From Papio anubis (lineage: Eukaryota > Chordata > Mammalia > Primates > Cercopithecidae): DNA of 64,000 bases. The position numbers and the translations under genes are program-made. Below, in pieces: positions 36,171 through 47,129 of this stretch (its first letter is position 1; each line of letters begins with the position of its first letter). Location of the stretch: NCBI RefSeq assembly GCF_008728515.1, contig NC_044986.1:50332855-50396854 (forward strand), in the 5' to 3' direction. A model generated the notes under the pieces. The model did not search any database and was not told the DNA's origin. It saw only the letters and a program-made list of their open reading frames with translations.

Positions 36171-37768
36171 TTCTGCACCTGGCCTCTCTCAAATTTCATG
36201 TCCCCACACTTCAAAATAAATCATGCCTTTTCAATAGTCCTCCAAAGTGTTAACTCATTTCAGTATTAACTCAAAAGTCCACAGTCCAAAGTCTCACTGG
36301 AGACAAGGCAAGTTCCTTCTATCTATGCATCTGTAAAATCAAAAGCAGGTTAGTAACTTTCTAGATACAGTGGGGATACAGGCATCAGGTAAATACAGCC
36401 ATTCCAAATGGGAGAAATTGGCCAAAACAAAGGGACTACAGCCCCCAAGTCCAAAACCCAGCAGATAAGTCAAATCTTCAAGCTCTAAAATGATCTCCTT
36501 TGACTCCATTTCTCACATCCAGGTGACACTGATGTAAGTGGTGTGCTTCCACAGCCTCGGACAACTCCACCCCTGTTGTTTTACAGAGTGTAGCCCCTTC
36601 CTGGCTGCTTTCATGGGCTGGTGTTGGGTGTCTATGGTTTTTCCAGACGTACTGTTCAAGCTGTTGGTGGATCTACCATTCTGGGTTCTGTAGGATGAGT
36701 GGCCACCATCTTCTCCACGAAGCTCCTCTAGAGTGTTTAGTGGGGACTCTGTGTGGGCTCCTGACTTTAAGTTTCCCTCCTGCACTGCACACTAGCTGGA
36801 GTTCTTCCTTGAGAGCCCTGCCACTGAAGCATACTTCTGCCTTGACATACAAGGCATTTCCACACATCTTCTGAAATCTAGGTTGAGCTTCCCAAACCTC
36901 AATTCTGCCAGCCAGCTCTGCATTCCCACAGGCTCAATGCAACTGTAAGAGGCTGCTGGAAGCTTGTGGCTTGCACCTTCTGAAGGCAGGGCCCCAGCTC
37001 TTTGTTGGTCCCTTTCAGCCATAGCTGGAGCAGTTGGGACATAAAGAGAAAACCAAGTTCGAGGGGAGAGAGCACACAGCACAGGATCCCTGAAGCAGCC
37101 ACAAAGGAATAATGCTCTTTTTCTCCCAGGCCTCCAGGCTGGTGGTGGGAAGGGCTGTCATGAAGACCTCTGACATACCCTGGAGACATTTGTCCCATTA
37201 TCTTCAGGATTAACATACAGCTCCTCGTTACTTATGCAAATTTCTGCAGCCAGCTTGAATTTATCCTCAGAAAATGGGATTTTCTTTTCTATCAAATTAT
37301 CAAGCTGTAAATTTTTTGAACTTTTATGCCATTTCCCTAATAAAACTGAATGCCTTTAACAGCACCCAAGTCACCTCTTGAATGCTTTGCTACTTAGAAA
37401 TTTCTTCCACCAGATACCCTCAATCATCTCTCTCAAGTTCAAAGTTCCATAATTCTGTAGGGCAGGGGCAAAATGCTGCCAGTCTCTTTGCTAAATCACA
37501 GCAAGAGTCACCTTTGCTCCAGTTACCAACAAGTTCCTCATCTTCATCTGAGACCACCTCAGGCTGGATTTCATTGTTAATATCATTATCAGCATTTTGG
37601 TCAAAGCCATTCAGTAAGTCTCTAGAGAGCTCCAAACTTTCCCACATCTTCCTGTCTTCTACTGAGCCCTGCAAACTGTTCCAATCTCTGCCTGTTACCC
37701 AGTTCCAAAGTCATTTACACATTTTTCGGTCTATTTTCAGCAACACTCCATTTCTGTTACCAATTTAC
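36171..37768 (-). mobile_element. internal region of the THE1/MST provirus
   Basis: About 1.6 kb between the LTRs. It holds several short broken frames. The longest recognisable one, 37420-37674 on the minus strand, is an acidic 84-codon frame I recognise as common to THE1-family internal sequence; it begins just inside the 5' LTR. No reverse transcriptase, protease or envelope is seen, as usual for MaLR elements. Frames at 36513-37216 (-) are in the same internal region. Confidence 0.8.
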
Positions 37769-38130
37769 TGTATTAGTTCATTTCCACACTGCTGATAAAG
37801 ACATACCAGAGACTGGGTAATTTACAAAAGAAAAAGGTTTAACTGGACTTACAGTTCCACATGACTGGGGAAACCTCACAATCATGGTGGAAGGCAAAGA
37901 GGAGCAAGTCACATTTTACACAGATGGCAGCAGGCAAAGAGAGAGAGCCCTTGTGCAGGGGAACTCCTCTTTTTGAAAACATCATCAGATCTTGTGAGAC
38001 TTACTCACTATTACAATAACAGCACAGGAAAGCCTTGCCCCCATTACTCAATTTCCTCCCACCTTGTCCCTCCCACAACATGTGGGAATTCAAAATGAGA
38101 TTTGGGTGGTGACACAGCCAAGGCATATCA
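37769..38130 (-). repeat. 5' LTR of the THE1/MST provirus
   Basis: 362 bp with TG...CA ends, similar along its length to 35682-36170 once the Alu insert is removed. Confidence 0.92.
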
Positions 38131-38539
38131 TTTGTTATGAATGCTAAGACCATTTACCATCTGCAAATTAGAGAACCAGAAAAATTGGTGGTGCATTTTT
38201 TTGCTAGGTCCAGAGGCCTAAGAACCAGGGGAGCCACTGGTATAAGTCTCAGAATCTGAAAGCCTGAGAACTAAGCACTCTAATGCTTGATGGCAGAAGA
38301 TGGAAGTTCCAGTTCAAGAAGAGAGAACTCACCGTTCCTCTGTCTTTTTGTTCTATTCAGGCCCTCAATGGACTGGATGATGCTTGCCCATATTGGTGAG
38401 AGCAGATCTTCTTCACTCAGTCTTCTGATTGAAATATTAGTGTCTTTTTGAAACAATCTCTTAGACCCAGAAATAATGTTTTGCCAGCTCTTTCTATGTG
38501 CCTTAAACCAGTCATGCTAACACATAAAAGTAAGCATCA
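38131..38539 (-). mobile_element. ERVL-type LTR (MLT2-like), 5' part
   Basis: Continuation of the LTR begun at 35525: CAATGGACTGGATGATGCTT, CTTCACTCAGTCTTCTGATT, and the end ACACATAAAAGTAAGCATCA. Read together with 35525-35681 this gives one old solo LTR into which the provirus inserted. Confidence 0.7.
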
Positions 38540-39086
38540 CAAGCAGCATTCTCTCCTGTTTGTTTGCTTTCAATACATTGCAATGACTTTTAGTTTACAT
38601 TTGGCCAGGTAAAGGGATCTGTATTTTACAGTATTAATTTTACACCAAACTAAAGCTCAAAAAATGAAGAAATAGCTGAGAAATACGTCTGCAAATAAAC
38701 CTGAGATTAAAGGTAACACTAATGATGTGTGCAGAAGTGAACACCAACAGAGATGGAAAAATCACTTTCCATTCCTCTGCTAAAACAGCTTAATCAGTCA
38801 TGTTATTCCTGACCATGGTCAAAACTATAGTGATCCAGGCAGACCATAAATAAAGTCAGACTGACAATTTTGATGTAATTAATACAATTATTTATAATGT
38901 TGACTTATATGTAATACAATTAATCATTTTGTATGTGATATCTGAACGTGGAAACTTTAATGACTGATAAAATACATGTATAATTCTTAAATATTAAGAG
39001 TGTGTACTCTAAAATATTTTTTAACTCATGGGATGAAGGATCAGAAAAATTGTGTATTTGTTATAAAATGTAGTTATCCTTAACAA
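38540..39086. other. intron 9 unique sequence
   Basis: Nothing recognised. Confidence 0.5.
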
Positions 39087-39446
39087 TGATATGGTTTCGG
39101 CTGTGTCCCCACCGAAATCTCATTTTGAATTGTAACTCCCACAGTTCCCGCATCTCATGGAAGGAACCTTGTGGGAGGTAATTGAATCATGAAGGTGGGT
39201 CTTTCCCGTACTCTTCTCATGAAAGTGAGTACATCTCACAAGATGTGATGGTATTAAAAAGGGGAGTTTCCATCCACAAGCTCTCTTTTCTTGTTTTGCC
39301 ATGTGAGACATGACATTAACCTTCTGCCATGATTGTGAGGCCTTCCCAGCCATGTGTAACTGTAAGTCCGTTAAACTTCTTTCTTTTTTAAATTGCGTGG
39401 TCTCAGGTATGTCTTTATCAGCAGCATGAAAATGGAATAATACACT
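39087..39446 (+). mobile_element. MST/THE1-type solo LTR
   Basis: TGATATGGTTTCGGCTGTGT at the start, GAGGTAATTGAATCATGAAG, TGATTGTGAGGCCTTCCCAG, and an end near GGAATAATACA. Internal sequence does not follow it. Confidence 0.88.
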
Positions 39447-40689
39447 AACATCCACACACAATCTTGCCTAAACTTACTTACATCTTTAAGTTCAGAGCTC
39501 CACTTTATGAACCTTCTCATCTCCTTGAATTACTTGAATTAGATCTAAGATGGAAAACATTTTTTGTTTCCTAACAAGTAAAATACTCTTTTATTCCTCT
39601 CACCTTAAATCTGGGCAGGAATTGTTCTTGCTTTGACCAATATATGATGGCGGATTATTTCTACTGATTCAGTTCTGGGATCAGGCCTTCAGAAGTTTGG
39701 TAGCTTTCACTTTTGCCTTCTTAAAAGACAGGTGCACATACGATTAAACAGACTATTTTACATAAATTCTATAAAGAATATTTTCCTTAAAAAATAATTT
39801 CCAAAATGTAGAAGTACAGTAAAATTAGAAGCATTCTGGAGAATGGTAAGGCATGAGGAAAAATGCACCTCAGGGGGTATATTTAAGGTTACATAATGTT
39901 TGGAAAAACACATGTGCTCAGCTATAAGTGTTCAGTTAAAAGAACTCAGTTGTGTAGCACAAGGATCATGAAACAAAAGAAAATATAAACAAAAAATAAG
40001 AAAGCAAAAAAGGATACAAAGAAAAAATATGGACTTTTTCTGATAACTGTGAAATATGAAATACACAATAGAAGAAATGTAAGGCCCAGGAACATTTTCA
40101 TCCCTTCTCAATGTGATATATGCATTGAGGAAGGGATAAAAAATGTGTCTTTCTCTTCATATTTCCAATATGATTATACCGTATACCTGGCCATGAAAGT
40201 GCTAATACTTGATAATACCTACCAGAGTTAATGAAGGTTTATAAAAAAAAAATTAAACCAAAGTTTCTGGCTCTGGTATCTCCATTCTTAATATGTGGCA
40301 CCAACATTTTAGTTGCCAGAATATTAATAATATTATTATAATCATACTTTGAAAAATAAGAAAAAATTACTGTTAACAATATTATAATATTTATAGTTTA
40401 GTATGTATCGCATAAATCATATATATGATATTTAATACATATTACTTTTCACACATTAGGTGCTCATATAAAAGTACCTAATACTACAAGCTACTGTTAC
40501 AAGCTAAAGTCAGCAAACTTTCTTGTATTATTAGAAAGAAATACATATTGTATGATATCATTATTAATGACAGTGCTGAAACAGTGCTTGATAGCTATTA
40601 ACATTTACATTAAAAATGGTAAAGCTTGATAACATAATTAGAAGCAGAAATTTCATCTACATATATGATTAAGGGGTCCACAGATTATG
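39447..40689. other. intron 9, unassigned sequence
   Basis: 39590-39735 has the look of a dispersed old repeat (GAATTGTTCTTGCTTTGACC) but I cannot name it. The remainder is AT-rich and unique. Confidence 0.4.
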
Positions 40690-41670
40690 CTTTTCTTTCA
40701 GAGACCTTCATGGCAGCCTTTTCCATCACAGGCCTTGAGGCTTAGGGGGAAATGATGGTTTTGTGGGCCAGGTTCATGGCTGCACTGCCCTGTGCAACCT
40801 CAGGACACTGCTCCCTGCATCTAGCCATTCCATCTCTAGCCATGCCTACATGGTCCCCAGATATATCTCAGGCCTCTGCTTCAGAGCACGTAAGCCATTA
40901 GCCTTGGCAGCTTCCATGTGATGTTAAACCTGTGGATACACAGAGGACAAGAGTTGAGGCTTGGAAGCCTCCGCTCACATTACAAAGGATGCATGGAAAT
41001 GTCTGGATGTCTAGGCAGAAGTCTTCTGCAGGGGTGGAGCCCTCATGGAAGACCTCTACCAGGGCACCGTGGAAGGGAAATGTGAGGTGGGAGCCCCCAC
41101 ACAGAGTTCCCACTGGGGCACTGCCTAGTGGAGCCGTGAGAAGAAGGCAATTATTCTCCAGACCCCGGAATAGTAGATTCACTGATAGCTTGCACTGTGC
41201 ACCTGGAAAAGCCACAAGCACTAAACACTAGCCCAAGAAAGCAGACAACAGGGCTGTACTGTGCAAAGCCATAGAGGCAGAAATGTGCAAGGCCTTGGGA
41301 GCCCACCCCTTGCATCAGTGTGGCCTGGATATGAGACATGAAGTTAAAGGAGATCATTTTGGAGATTTAAGATTTAATAACTGCTCTCTTGGGTTTTGGA
41401 TTTCCATGGGAACTGTGGCACCTTTGCTTTGGCTGATTTTTCCTTTTTTGGAATGGATGTATTCACCCAATGCCTGTATCCCCATTATATCTTGTAAGTT
41501 TTTTCAGTCTCATAGGCGGAAGGAACTTGCCTTGTCTCAGATGAGACTTTGGACTGTGGACTTCTGAGTTAATTCTGAAATCAGTTAAGACTTGGGGGAC
41601 TGCTGAGAAAGGATTATTGTATTTTGCAATGTGAAAAGGACATGAGATTTCAGAGGGGCCAGTGGTTTCA
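40690..41670 (+). mobile_element. MaLR (THE1/MST) internal region, 3' part
   Basis: Sense internal sequence: GCATGGAAATGTCTGGATGT, GGGGCACTGCCTAGTGGAGC, GGAGATCATTTTGGAGATTT, GACTTTGGACTGTGGACTTC. It runs straight into the LTR at 41671. The 5' half and 5' LTR are absent. Frames at 40932-41567 (+) and their antisense belong to this remnant. Confidence 0.85.
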
Positions 41671-42012
41671 TGATATAGCTTGGATTTGTTTCCCCACCAA
41701 AATCTCATGTTAAATTGTAATCTCCAATGTAGGAGGAGGGACCCAGTAGGATTTGATTGAATCATGGGGGAACATTTCCCCCTTGCTGTTCTGGTAACAG
41801 TGGTAACAGTGAGTGAATTCTCACAAGATCTGTTTGTTTAAAAGTGTGTAGCACCATCCTTTCTCTCTCCTGCTCTGGCTATGTAAGATGCGCCAACTTC
41901 CCCTTCACTTTCAGCCATGATTGAAAGTTTCCTGAGGCCACTTAAACCTGCTTTTCTTTATAAATTAGCCAGTAATAGGTAGTTCTTTATAGTGGTGCAA
42001 GAATGGACTAAC
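41671..42012 (+). mobile_element. MaLR 3' LTR (MST-like)
   Basis: TGATATAGCTTGGATTTGTT, AATTGTAATCTCCAATGTAG, CAGCCATGATTGAAAGTTTC, ending GAATGGACTAACA. More diverged than the LTRs at 35682 and 37769. Confidence 0.82.
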
Positions 42013-42483
42013 AGAGAAGGGGTATTAAATGTTCTCTAATGGTAGAATTTACCAGTAAAGCATCTATCTGATGCAGAATTCTCCTTTGTGGGAAGATCTT
42101 TTTGATTACTAAGTCAATTTACTTGTTATCAGTCTGCCCCAATTTTTTATTTTTTCTGAGGTCAATTTGAATAGCTTACCTCCAGGAATTTGTCCATTGC
42201 ATCTAGTTTGTCTAGTTGGCATACATTTTATATAATATTCCCTTATAACATTTTTTATTCCTGTAAGCTAAATAGAAGGACCTCTCTTTTGTTCCAAGTT
42301 AGTAAATTGCATCTTATTTCTTTTATTCCTGGTCAGTCTAGCTAGAGATTTGTCAATTATGTTTATGATTTCAAAGAATTGATTTTGGCTTGATTTCTTA
42401 TCTCTACTGTTTTCCTAATCCCTCTTTTACTATTTTCCACTGAAGTCTCTATTATTTCTATTGTGTTGTTTAGCTTTCCTTCT

Positions 42484-42563
42484 TTCCTTCCTTCCTTCCT
42501 TCCTTCCTTCCTTCCTTCCTTCCTTCCTTCCTTCCTTCCTTCCTTCCTTCTTTTTTTTTTTTT
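42484..42563. repeat. (TTCC)n plus poly(T), expanded Alu tail
   Basis: About 16 CTTC units then a T run, directly at the 3' end of the antisense Alu that follows. Confidence 0.95.
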
Positions 42564-42842
42564 CAGAGTCACCTCCAACCTCCTCCATCACCCAGGCTGG
42601 AGTGAAATGGTGTGATCATGGCTCACTGCAGCCTTGACTTCCTGGACCCAGTGATTCTCACACTATAACCTCCTCAGTAGCTGAGGCCACAGGTGCACAC
42701 CACCGGGCTAATTTTTGTATTTTGGTAGGGATGGGGTTTCTCTATATTACCCAGACTGGTTTCAAATTCCAGAGCTCAAGCAATCCACCTACCTCAGGCA
42801 CCCAAATATAGGAATTATAGGCGTGAGCCACCACAGCTGACC
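42564..42842 (-). mobile_element. old Alu (AluJ-like)
   Basis: Antisense: CATCACCCAGGCTGGAGTG, GCTCACTGCAGCCTTGACTT, AGCTCAAGCAATCCACCTAC, GGCGTGAGCCACCACAGC. Highly diverged. Confidence 0.88.
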
Positions 42843-43275
42843 TCTCTTCTGCTCTTCTTCTTTAGTTTGCTTAACCTTTTCCAATGTCTTTGTGATAAAC
42901 ATTACATTGTTGATTAGAGATTAAAATACACGTTATAATGTATTTTTATTTGTCTCAAAGTATTTTTCTGATTTTATTTCTTCCTTGAGTCACTCATTAT
43001 TTAAGAATGTTGTATAATTACCACACACTTGTGAATTTCCAAAGTTTCCTTCATTATTAATTTCTACTTTCATTCCATTTTTATCAGATAATAAAGTTCG
43101 TATTATTTCAATCATTTTCAATTTAATGATATTGGTTTTATGGCCTAATATGATCTATACTGAAGAACATTCTAGGCGCACTTGAGAAGAATACTTATTC
43201 TGCTGTTGGGGGTAGAGTGTTTTATAGATATATCTTTTAGGTTTAGCTGCTTTATGGAGTTGTTCTATCTTGACC

Positions 43276-43731
43276 TTTACTTACTACATTTGCAGAGTTT
43301 CAAGGTCAGCAAGAGATGACAGCTTAGGGCCTTTCCAAGTGTTTCCTGAGTATATATAGTTTGCTCTTGTCTTTTTAGATTCCCAGAAATATGTTAAACT
43401 TTTATAAACTCCCTATGAACATCATTCTCTAGCTTTTCCTTTGAAGACTTTTGGCTAGTCAATAATTCTGCCATTGACGATCATGACAGTAGGACCATTG
43501 AAATAGGCTGACAACAGTCCTTGGATGACCTTGTCATAGACATCAACATCCATATCCTCATATATAGTAAACAAGAGACTGTCTATAACAAATGTAAGCA
43601 GGAGAGGAGCCCTCCATGTGGTAACTTAACATGAGCTTGGAGAAACACATATATTCAGAAATATTTGGATGGATTTAAGGAAAATTAAGAGTTTTGACAA
43701 AGTACATGAAGTCAGAGTTATGGACATTCTC

Positions 43732-43766
<35 letters not shown>

Positions 43767-43874
43767 GTTGTGTCTGGTTTTTGTTTTTGTGTTTCCATTT
43801 GTACCAGACTGATGTGCCTTAGGTAACATGCCTTATTTTCCTTCCTAATGGTAATAACAATGTAAACTAAAATG
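43276..43874. other. intron 9, unassigned; contains a (TG)n run
   Basis: A minus-strand frame of about 52 codons without a stop ends at a TAG near 43456; not recognised. (TG)n at 43734-43763, about 15 units. No splice sites fit an exon. Confidence 0.4.
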
Positions 43875-44260
43875 TATTGAGCATGAACTTTTTTTCCAGG
43901 CATTATTATGTACAATTACAATGTATTGGATTAAATTCTCACAACCCTTTTGTACAAAGATCTATTTTTGTTAAATCCATATTAAAGAAGAATAATCTGG
44001 TCAGGTAGTGACCCACACCTGTAATCCTAGCACTTTGGGAGGCTAAGGCAGGAGGATCGCTTGAGCCCAGGAGGTCGAAGCTTCAGTGAGCTATGATTGT
44101 GCCACTGCACTCCAGTCTGGGTGACAGAGTAAGGCACTGTCTCAAAATAAGAAAAAAGAAGGACTAATTTCAGGTAAAGAGGGGCTAAATAACGCAACTA
44201 AAATTATAAGTCTAGTGTGAGTTAAAGTCATGATTTTTAACATGGACGGTGCAATTTCCA
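43875..44260 (+). mobile_element. MIR-like SINE, split by an Alu monomer
   Basis: 43875-43998 (ATGTATTGAGCATGAAC, CAGGCATTATTATGTACAAT, ATTAAATTCTCACAACCC) and 44160-44260 (AGAGGGGCTAAATAACGCAA, GAGTTAAAGTCATGATTTTT) follow the MIR order. Confidence 0.6.
43999..44159 (+). mobile_element. Alu monomer (FRAM-like)
   Basis: Single-arm Alu-related sequence of about 150 bp: CACACCTGTAATCCTAGCAC, GGATCGCTTGAGCCCAGGAG, GTGAGCTATGATTGTGCCAC, GCACTCCAGTCTGGGTGACA and a short A-rich tail. Either a fossil right monomer or a dimeric Alu with the middle deleted. Confidence 0.8.
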
Positions 44261-44619
44261 GAGGCTACACTCTCAACCCCTACCATTCACTTCCTTCTAA
44301 AAATGTAAATAGTGTAAAAAGATATTATTCATTTACCTTAGCTGTGAGAGCAAATAATTGTAAGAGTTTATATCCATTGTTCGGGACAATTCATTATCCT
44401 ACAGTTGTAGGCTGATGAAACTTTCCATCACTGTGTCACTTTTCTGTTAAAATTTTTTTCATTGACTCCTCATTTCACTCAGAGAAAAATGCAAAGTAGA
44501 TAAATAACATACAAGGCTCTCTAGTTTCTGCTTTCTTCTTATCTGTCACATTTCTACTTTTACCTCACTCACTTCTTTCCAATAATTCTGGCCCCCTTGT
44601 TGTTTCTGATACCCACCTG
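44261..44619. other. intron 9 unique sequence
   Basis: Nothing recognised. Confidence 0.5.
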
Positions 44620-44965
44620 GCAAGCTTCAGTTTTGATCTCTGCCTAGAGACTCTTCCCAGTGATGTCAACCTGAGTAACTTCCTCAGCCTCTGTAAGCTT
44701 TTGCTAATAGCTTAGCTTTTGATGACGCAAGTACTGATGATACTACTTAATACTGCAACATCTACTACAGTCCTTCTCTGCTCTTCCAATCCCATTCATA
44801 TGATCGATTTTCCCCATAGCATTCACACTTTTCTACTTTTGATAATAAACACTTATTTATTATAGTAATTGTTTATTGCCTATCTCTACTACCAGAAAAT
44901 CGGCTCCACAAAGTCAGTGATATGGCTTGCTTCAAAGTGTAGGTGATCATTTGTTGAGAAAAAGA
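44620..44965 (+). mobile_element. L2 (LINE2) 3' remnant
   Basis: Sense L2 features: '...CCTAGAGACTCTTCCCAGTG', 'CCCCATAGCATTCACAC', 'CTTATTTATTATAGTAATTG', 'TTTATTGCCTATCTCTACTA', 'CGGCTCCACAAAGTCAGTGA'. Confidence 0.75.
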
Positions 44966-45054
44966 ACGCAAATAACTTTTAAAAGTGAAATAAACTTGAA
45001 CACCAATGCATCTAACTGGCTCTGAGTATCATAATTCTCCAAGTCTATTCTAAA

Positions 45055-45400
45055 CTTTCATCCTTTGGCTTTTGCACATGCTGCATTATCTATATAGATA
45101 CTTTTCTCTCTTTTTCCACCTAGAGACTCCTGTCTTTCTGCTAAAATGACTCTTCCTAAGCAATTCTCATAAAATGCTTAATGCTTTCCTCCCATGAGCC
45201 TACATGTGGTTCAAACTTTATTTAGAGTGCCGTAAATATTGTATTTTAATCTATCTTTTAATTTTTTATTAAATTTTTTTTAGCCACAGACTCCATGACT
45301 ACCTAACCTAGAACATTTATCTCTCATGTTTGTGTCTTTGGCATCTAGTACAGTGATTGACATATAGTAAATCCTTCAGTTAATGAAATAAATGATGCTT
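45055..45400 (+). mobile_element. second L2 (LINE2) 3' remnant
   Basis: 'CATCCTTTGGCTTTTGCACA', '...TTTTAGCCACAGACTCCATG', 'GGCATCTAGTACAGTGATTG', 'GACATATAGTAAATCCTTC' follow the L2 3' end. Confidence 0.72.
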
Positions 45401-46426
45401 ATTTCCTATTATCTATACCAAAATCTCTATGGACTTAAAATAGTTTTATGTTTATGAAAACTTCTTACAATATAATAATATGAGCTCTGCTTATGATATT
45501 TATGTCCTTATAAAGACCAAAGACTTGAAACAGAGTTGCTAGAATTTTCTTTACAGACAACATTTGTAAGTAGGATACAGTATAAAATTTGCAAATCTAA
45601 TATCTGTTGGTTGTTGTGTATGTGTGTATGCACATAGGCTTCAAGTAAGAGAACAGAAAGGCGTTGAGGGCTAATGCTAAACTGCATTAAAGTTATTTTT
45701 CAAGCACACTTCAAAAGAGGCCCCTTCTTCCTTAAAAGATATATAGCCTTTCTCACATGCTTCTGTCTGTCTAGAGGCTACACAAGTCAGCAACATCCAT
45801 ATTTTAGCAAAAGCAATCTAAGAAGAGCAGTATAATCAATTTCTCATCATTTTTGCTTTTGATACAATCAGTAGTATATGCATAGGGATGGATTAGAACA
45901 GCTTCTGTGGAATTTTTCAAGAAAAATATTTGCCAAAGGTTCATGTATCGTATTTCCTTGGGTAATTATGCTCTCTCGTCCTTTTTTTATAAATGGCTCC
46001 AAAATAGCTCTTTTTAAATTCAGTCATATATTATCAGAATTATGTATAGCGTCCACCCAAAGATCAAATACAAGTGGAATGTTTTTCATTTTATATTAAA
46101 AGCTGGTGCTAGAGAATGCTTTCTATGGTAAGTTGATATGTAGAAAAATACCAATATGCAGGTTAATATTCTAATACTTTGAATTGCTTTGCTTTTTCCA
46201 TAAAAGTTATTTATTTATCATTCTACACATTTCAGTCCAACTAATTGAGGAAGGAAATATATTGAATTATTATTTTAAAATTTGTTTATACACAAAAGTA
46301 ATAATCATGTCAAATAATAATTTAAAAAATTTTGTTATTTAAAATATTTCCTTGGAACTGAGAGAATGTGTTTCTATAAGATTCTAGAACGGTAACTGAT
46401 AGTGTAAAATGTTAGCAGATACAAAC
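45401..46426. other. intron 9, next to exon 9
   Basis: Unique AT-rich sequence. Ends at the exon 9 donor (minus GTTTGT at 46421-46426). Confidence 0.55.
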
Positions 46427-46535
46427 CAACAAGGATGGAATAGAGGATTCCTGGCCTATCTGATGGCGGTTGAATATTTCGGTCCTGATCTATGGCTTGG
46501 ATTGGTGGTGTAACAACAATGGGGTTCAGTTCTTC
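46427..46535 (-). CDS. PCDH15: PCDH15 exon 9 (EC3, first part)
   Basis: This 109-bp coding exon has 36 codons plus one base (phase 0 in, phase 1 out). Translation begins EELNPIVV and ends YSILV, with the final G starting a Gly codon finished by the next exon. It encodes the N-terminal strands of cadherin repeat EC3. The segment AIDQD carries the paired acidic DxD residues (D308 and D310 in remembered human numbering) that bind calcium at the inter-repeat junction. The acceptor is strong: a nine-T run followed by CAG, with a CTCTAAT branch-point candidate just upstream. The donor is TTG/GTTTGT, which is poor at +3 and +4 but keeps G at +5. No stop or frameshift is present. The protein is a single-pass membrane cadherin of the hair-cell tip link, binding cadherin-23 through EC1-EC2; EC3 is part of the elastic shaft. 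Confidence 0.95.
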
Positions 46536-47129
46536 CTGAAAAAAAAATTAGAGAGTTTTCTTTAGCTGTATTACTAATATTTCATGAAGAGTTGAGACAG
46601 ATATTTTAGTTTGGAGATCTATACAACATCTGAGACAGTAAACTCAAGTTTCACCATTTATAATCTAATACCTTTTGCTAGTTAATTTTGAACGTTAAGA
46701 GGAAGCAAAGTAACCTCAAAGTCAAAATGGTAAGACATAGTAATTATGCACATAGACATTTATATCAGTAACTACTCCTAAAAGGAAAGCAAAGAATGAT
46801 AATGCATTTTTAATCTTCTTTAGAGGATTTCACAAAAGAAATAGCAGGCTATCAAATAGTTTATGAAGTAATGTTTTCTCTTCTCCTTAGACAAAATTTG
46901 TAAGAATACTTGTATTCTTTCCTTGCTAAATCATTTTTTAGTTTCATATACATTAATTATATTAAAATATAAATACTTAAAGTAAATAACTTCATAAAAA
47001 TAAAAGTCACATTATTGCAAATTTCATATAATTAAAATTGATTTTATATTACGCAGGTATGTACATGTATTCTGCAATGGTCTATAAGAAATAATGTTTA
47101 AAATTATAATATATTTATTTAATTCAGTG
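46536..47129. other. intron 8, exon 9 acceptor region
   Basis: Polypyrimidine tract and CAG of exon 9 at 46536-46555 (minus strand). The rest is unique. Confidence 0.6.

Larger units (their letters stand above)
35682..38130 (-). mobile_element. complete THE1/MST-type MaLR provirus
   Basis: Two LTRs flank an internal region, and the whole element is bounded by a perfect 5-bp duplication TTTGT (35677-35681 and 38131-38135). On the minus strand the 5' LTR is 37769-38130 and the 3' LTR is 35682-36170. LTRs carry the THE1/MST landmarks (TGTATTAGTCCATTTTCACA at one end, GACACAGCCAAACCATATCA at the other). This is a non-autonomous, long-dead endogenous retrovirus-like element; internal frames are broken. 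Confidence 0.9.
42063..43275 (-). mobile_element. old L1 ORF2 remnant, split by an Alu
   Basis: Antisense L1M-type sequence: GATTTCAAAGAATTGATTTT, GAGTCACTCATTATTTAAGA, CTGAAGAACATTCTAGGCGC, TAGAGTGTTTTATAGATATA. Interrupted at about 42484-42842. Confidence 0.78.

Noticed and set aside
40898..41567. Overlapping open frames of about 100 codons on both strands
   Set aside because: GC-richer internal sequence of a MaLR element, not a host gene.
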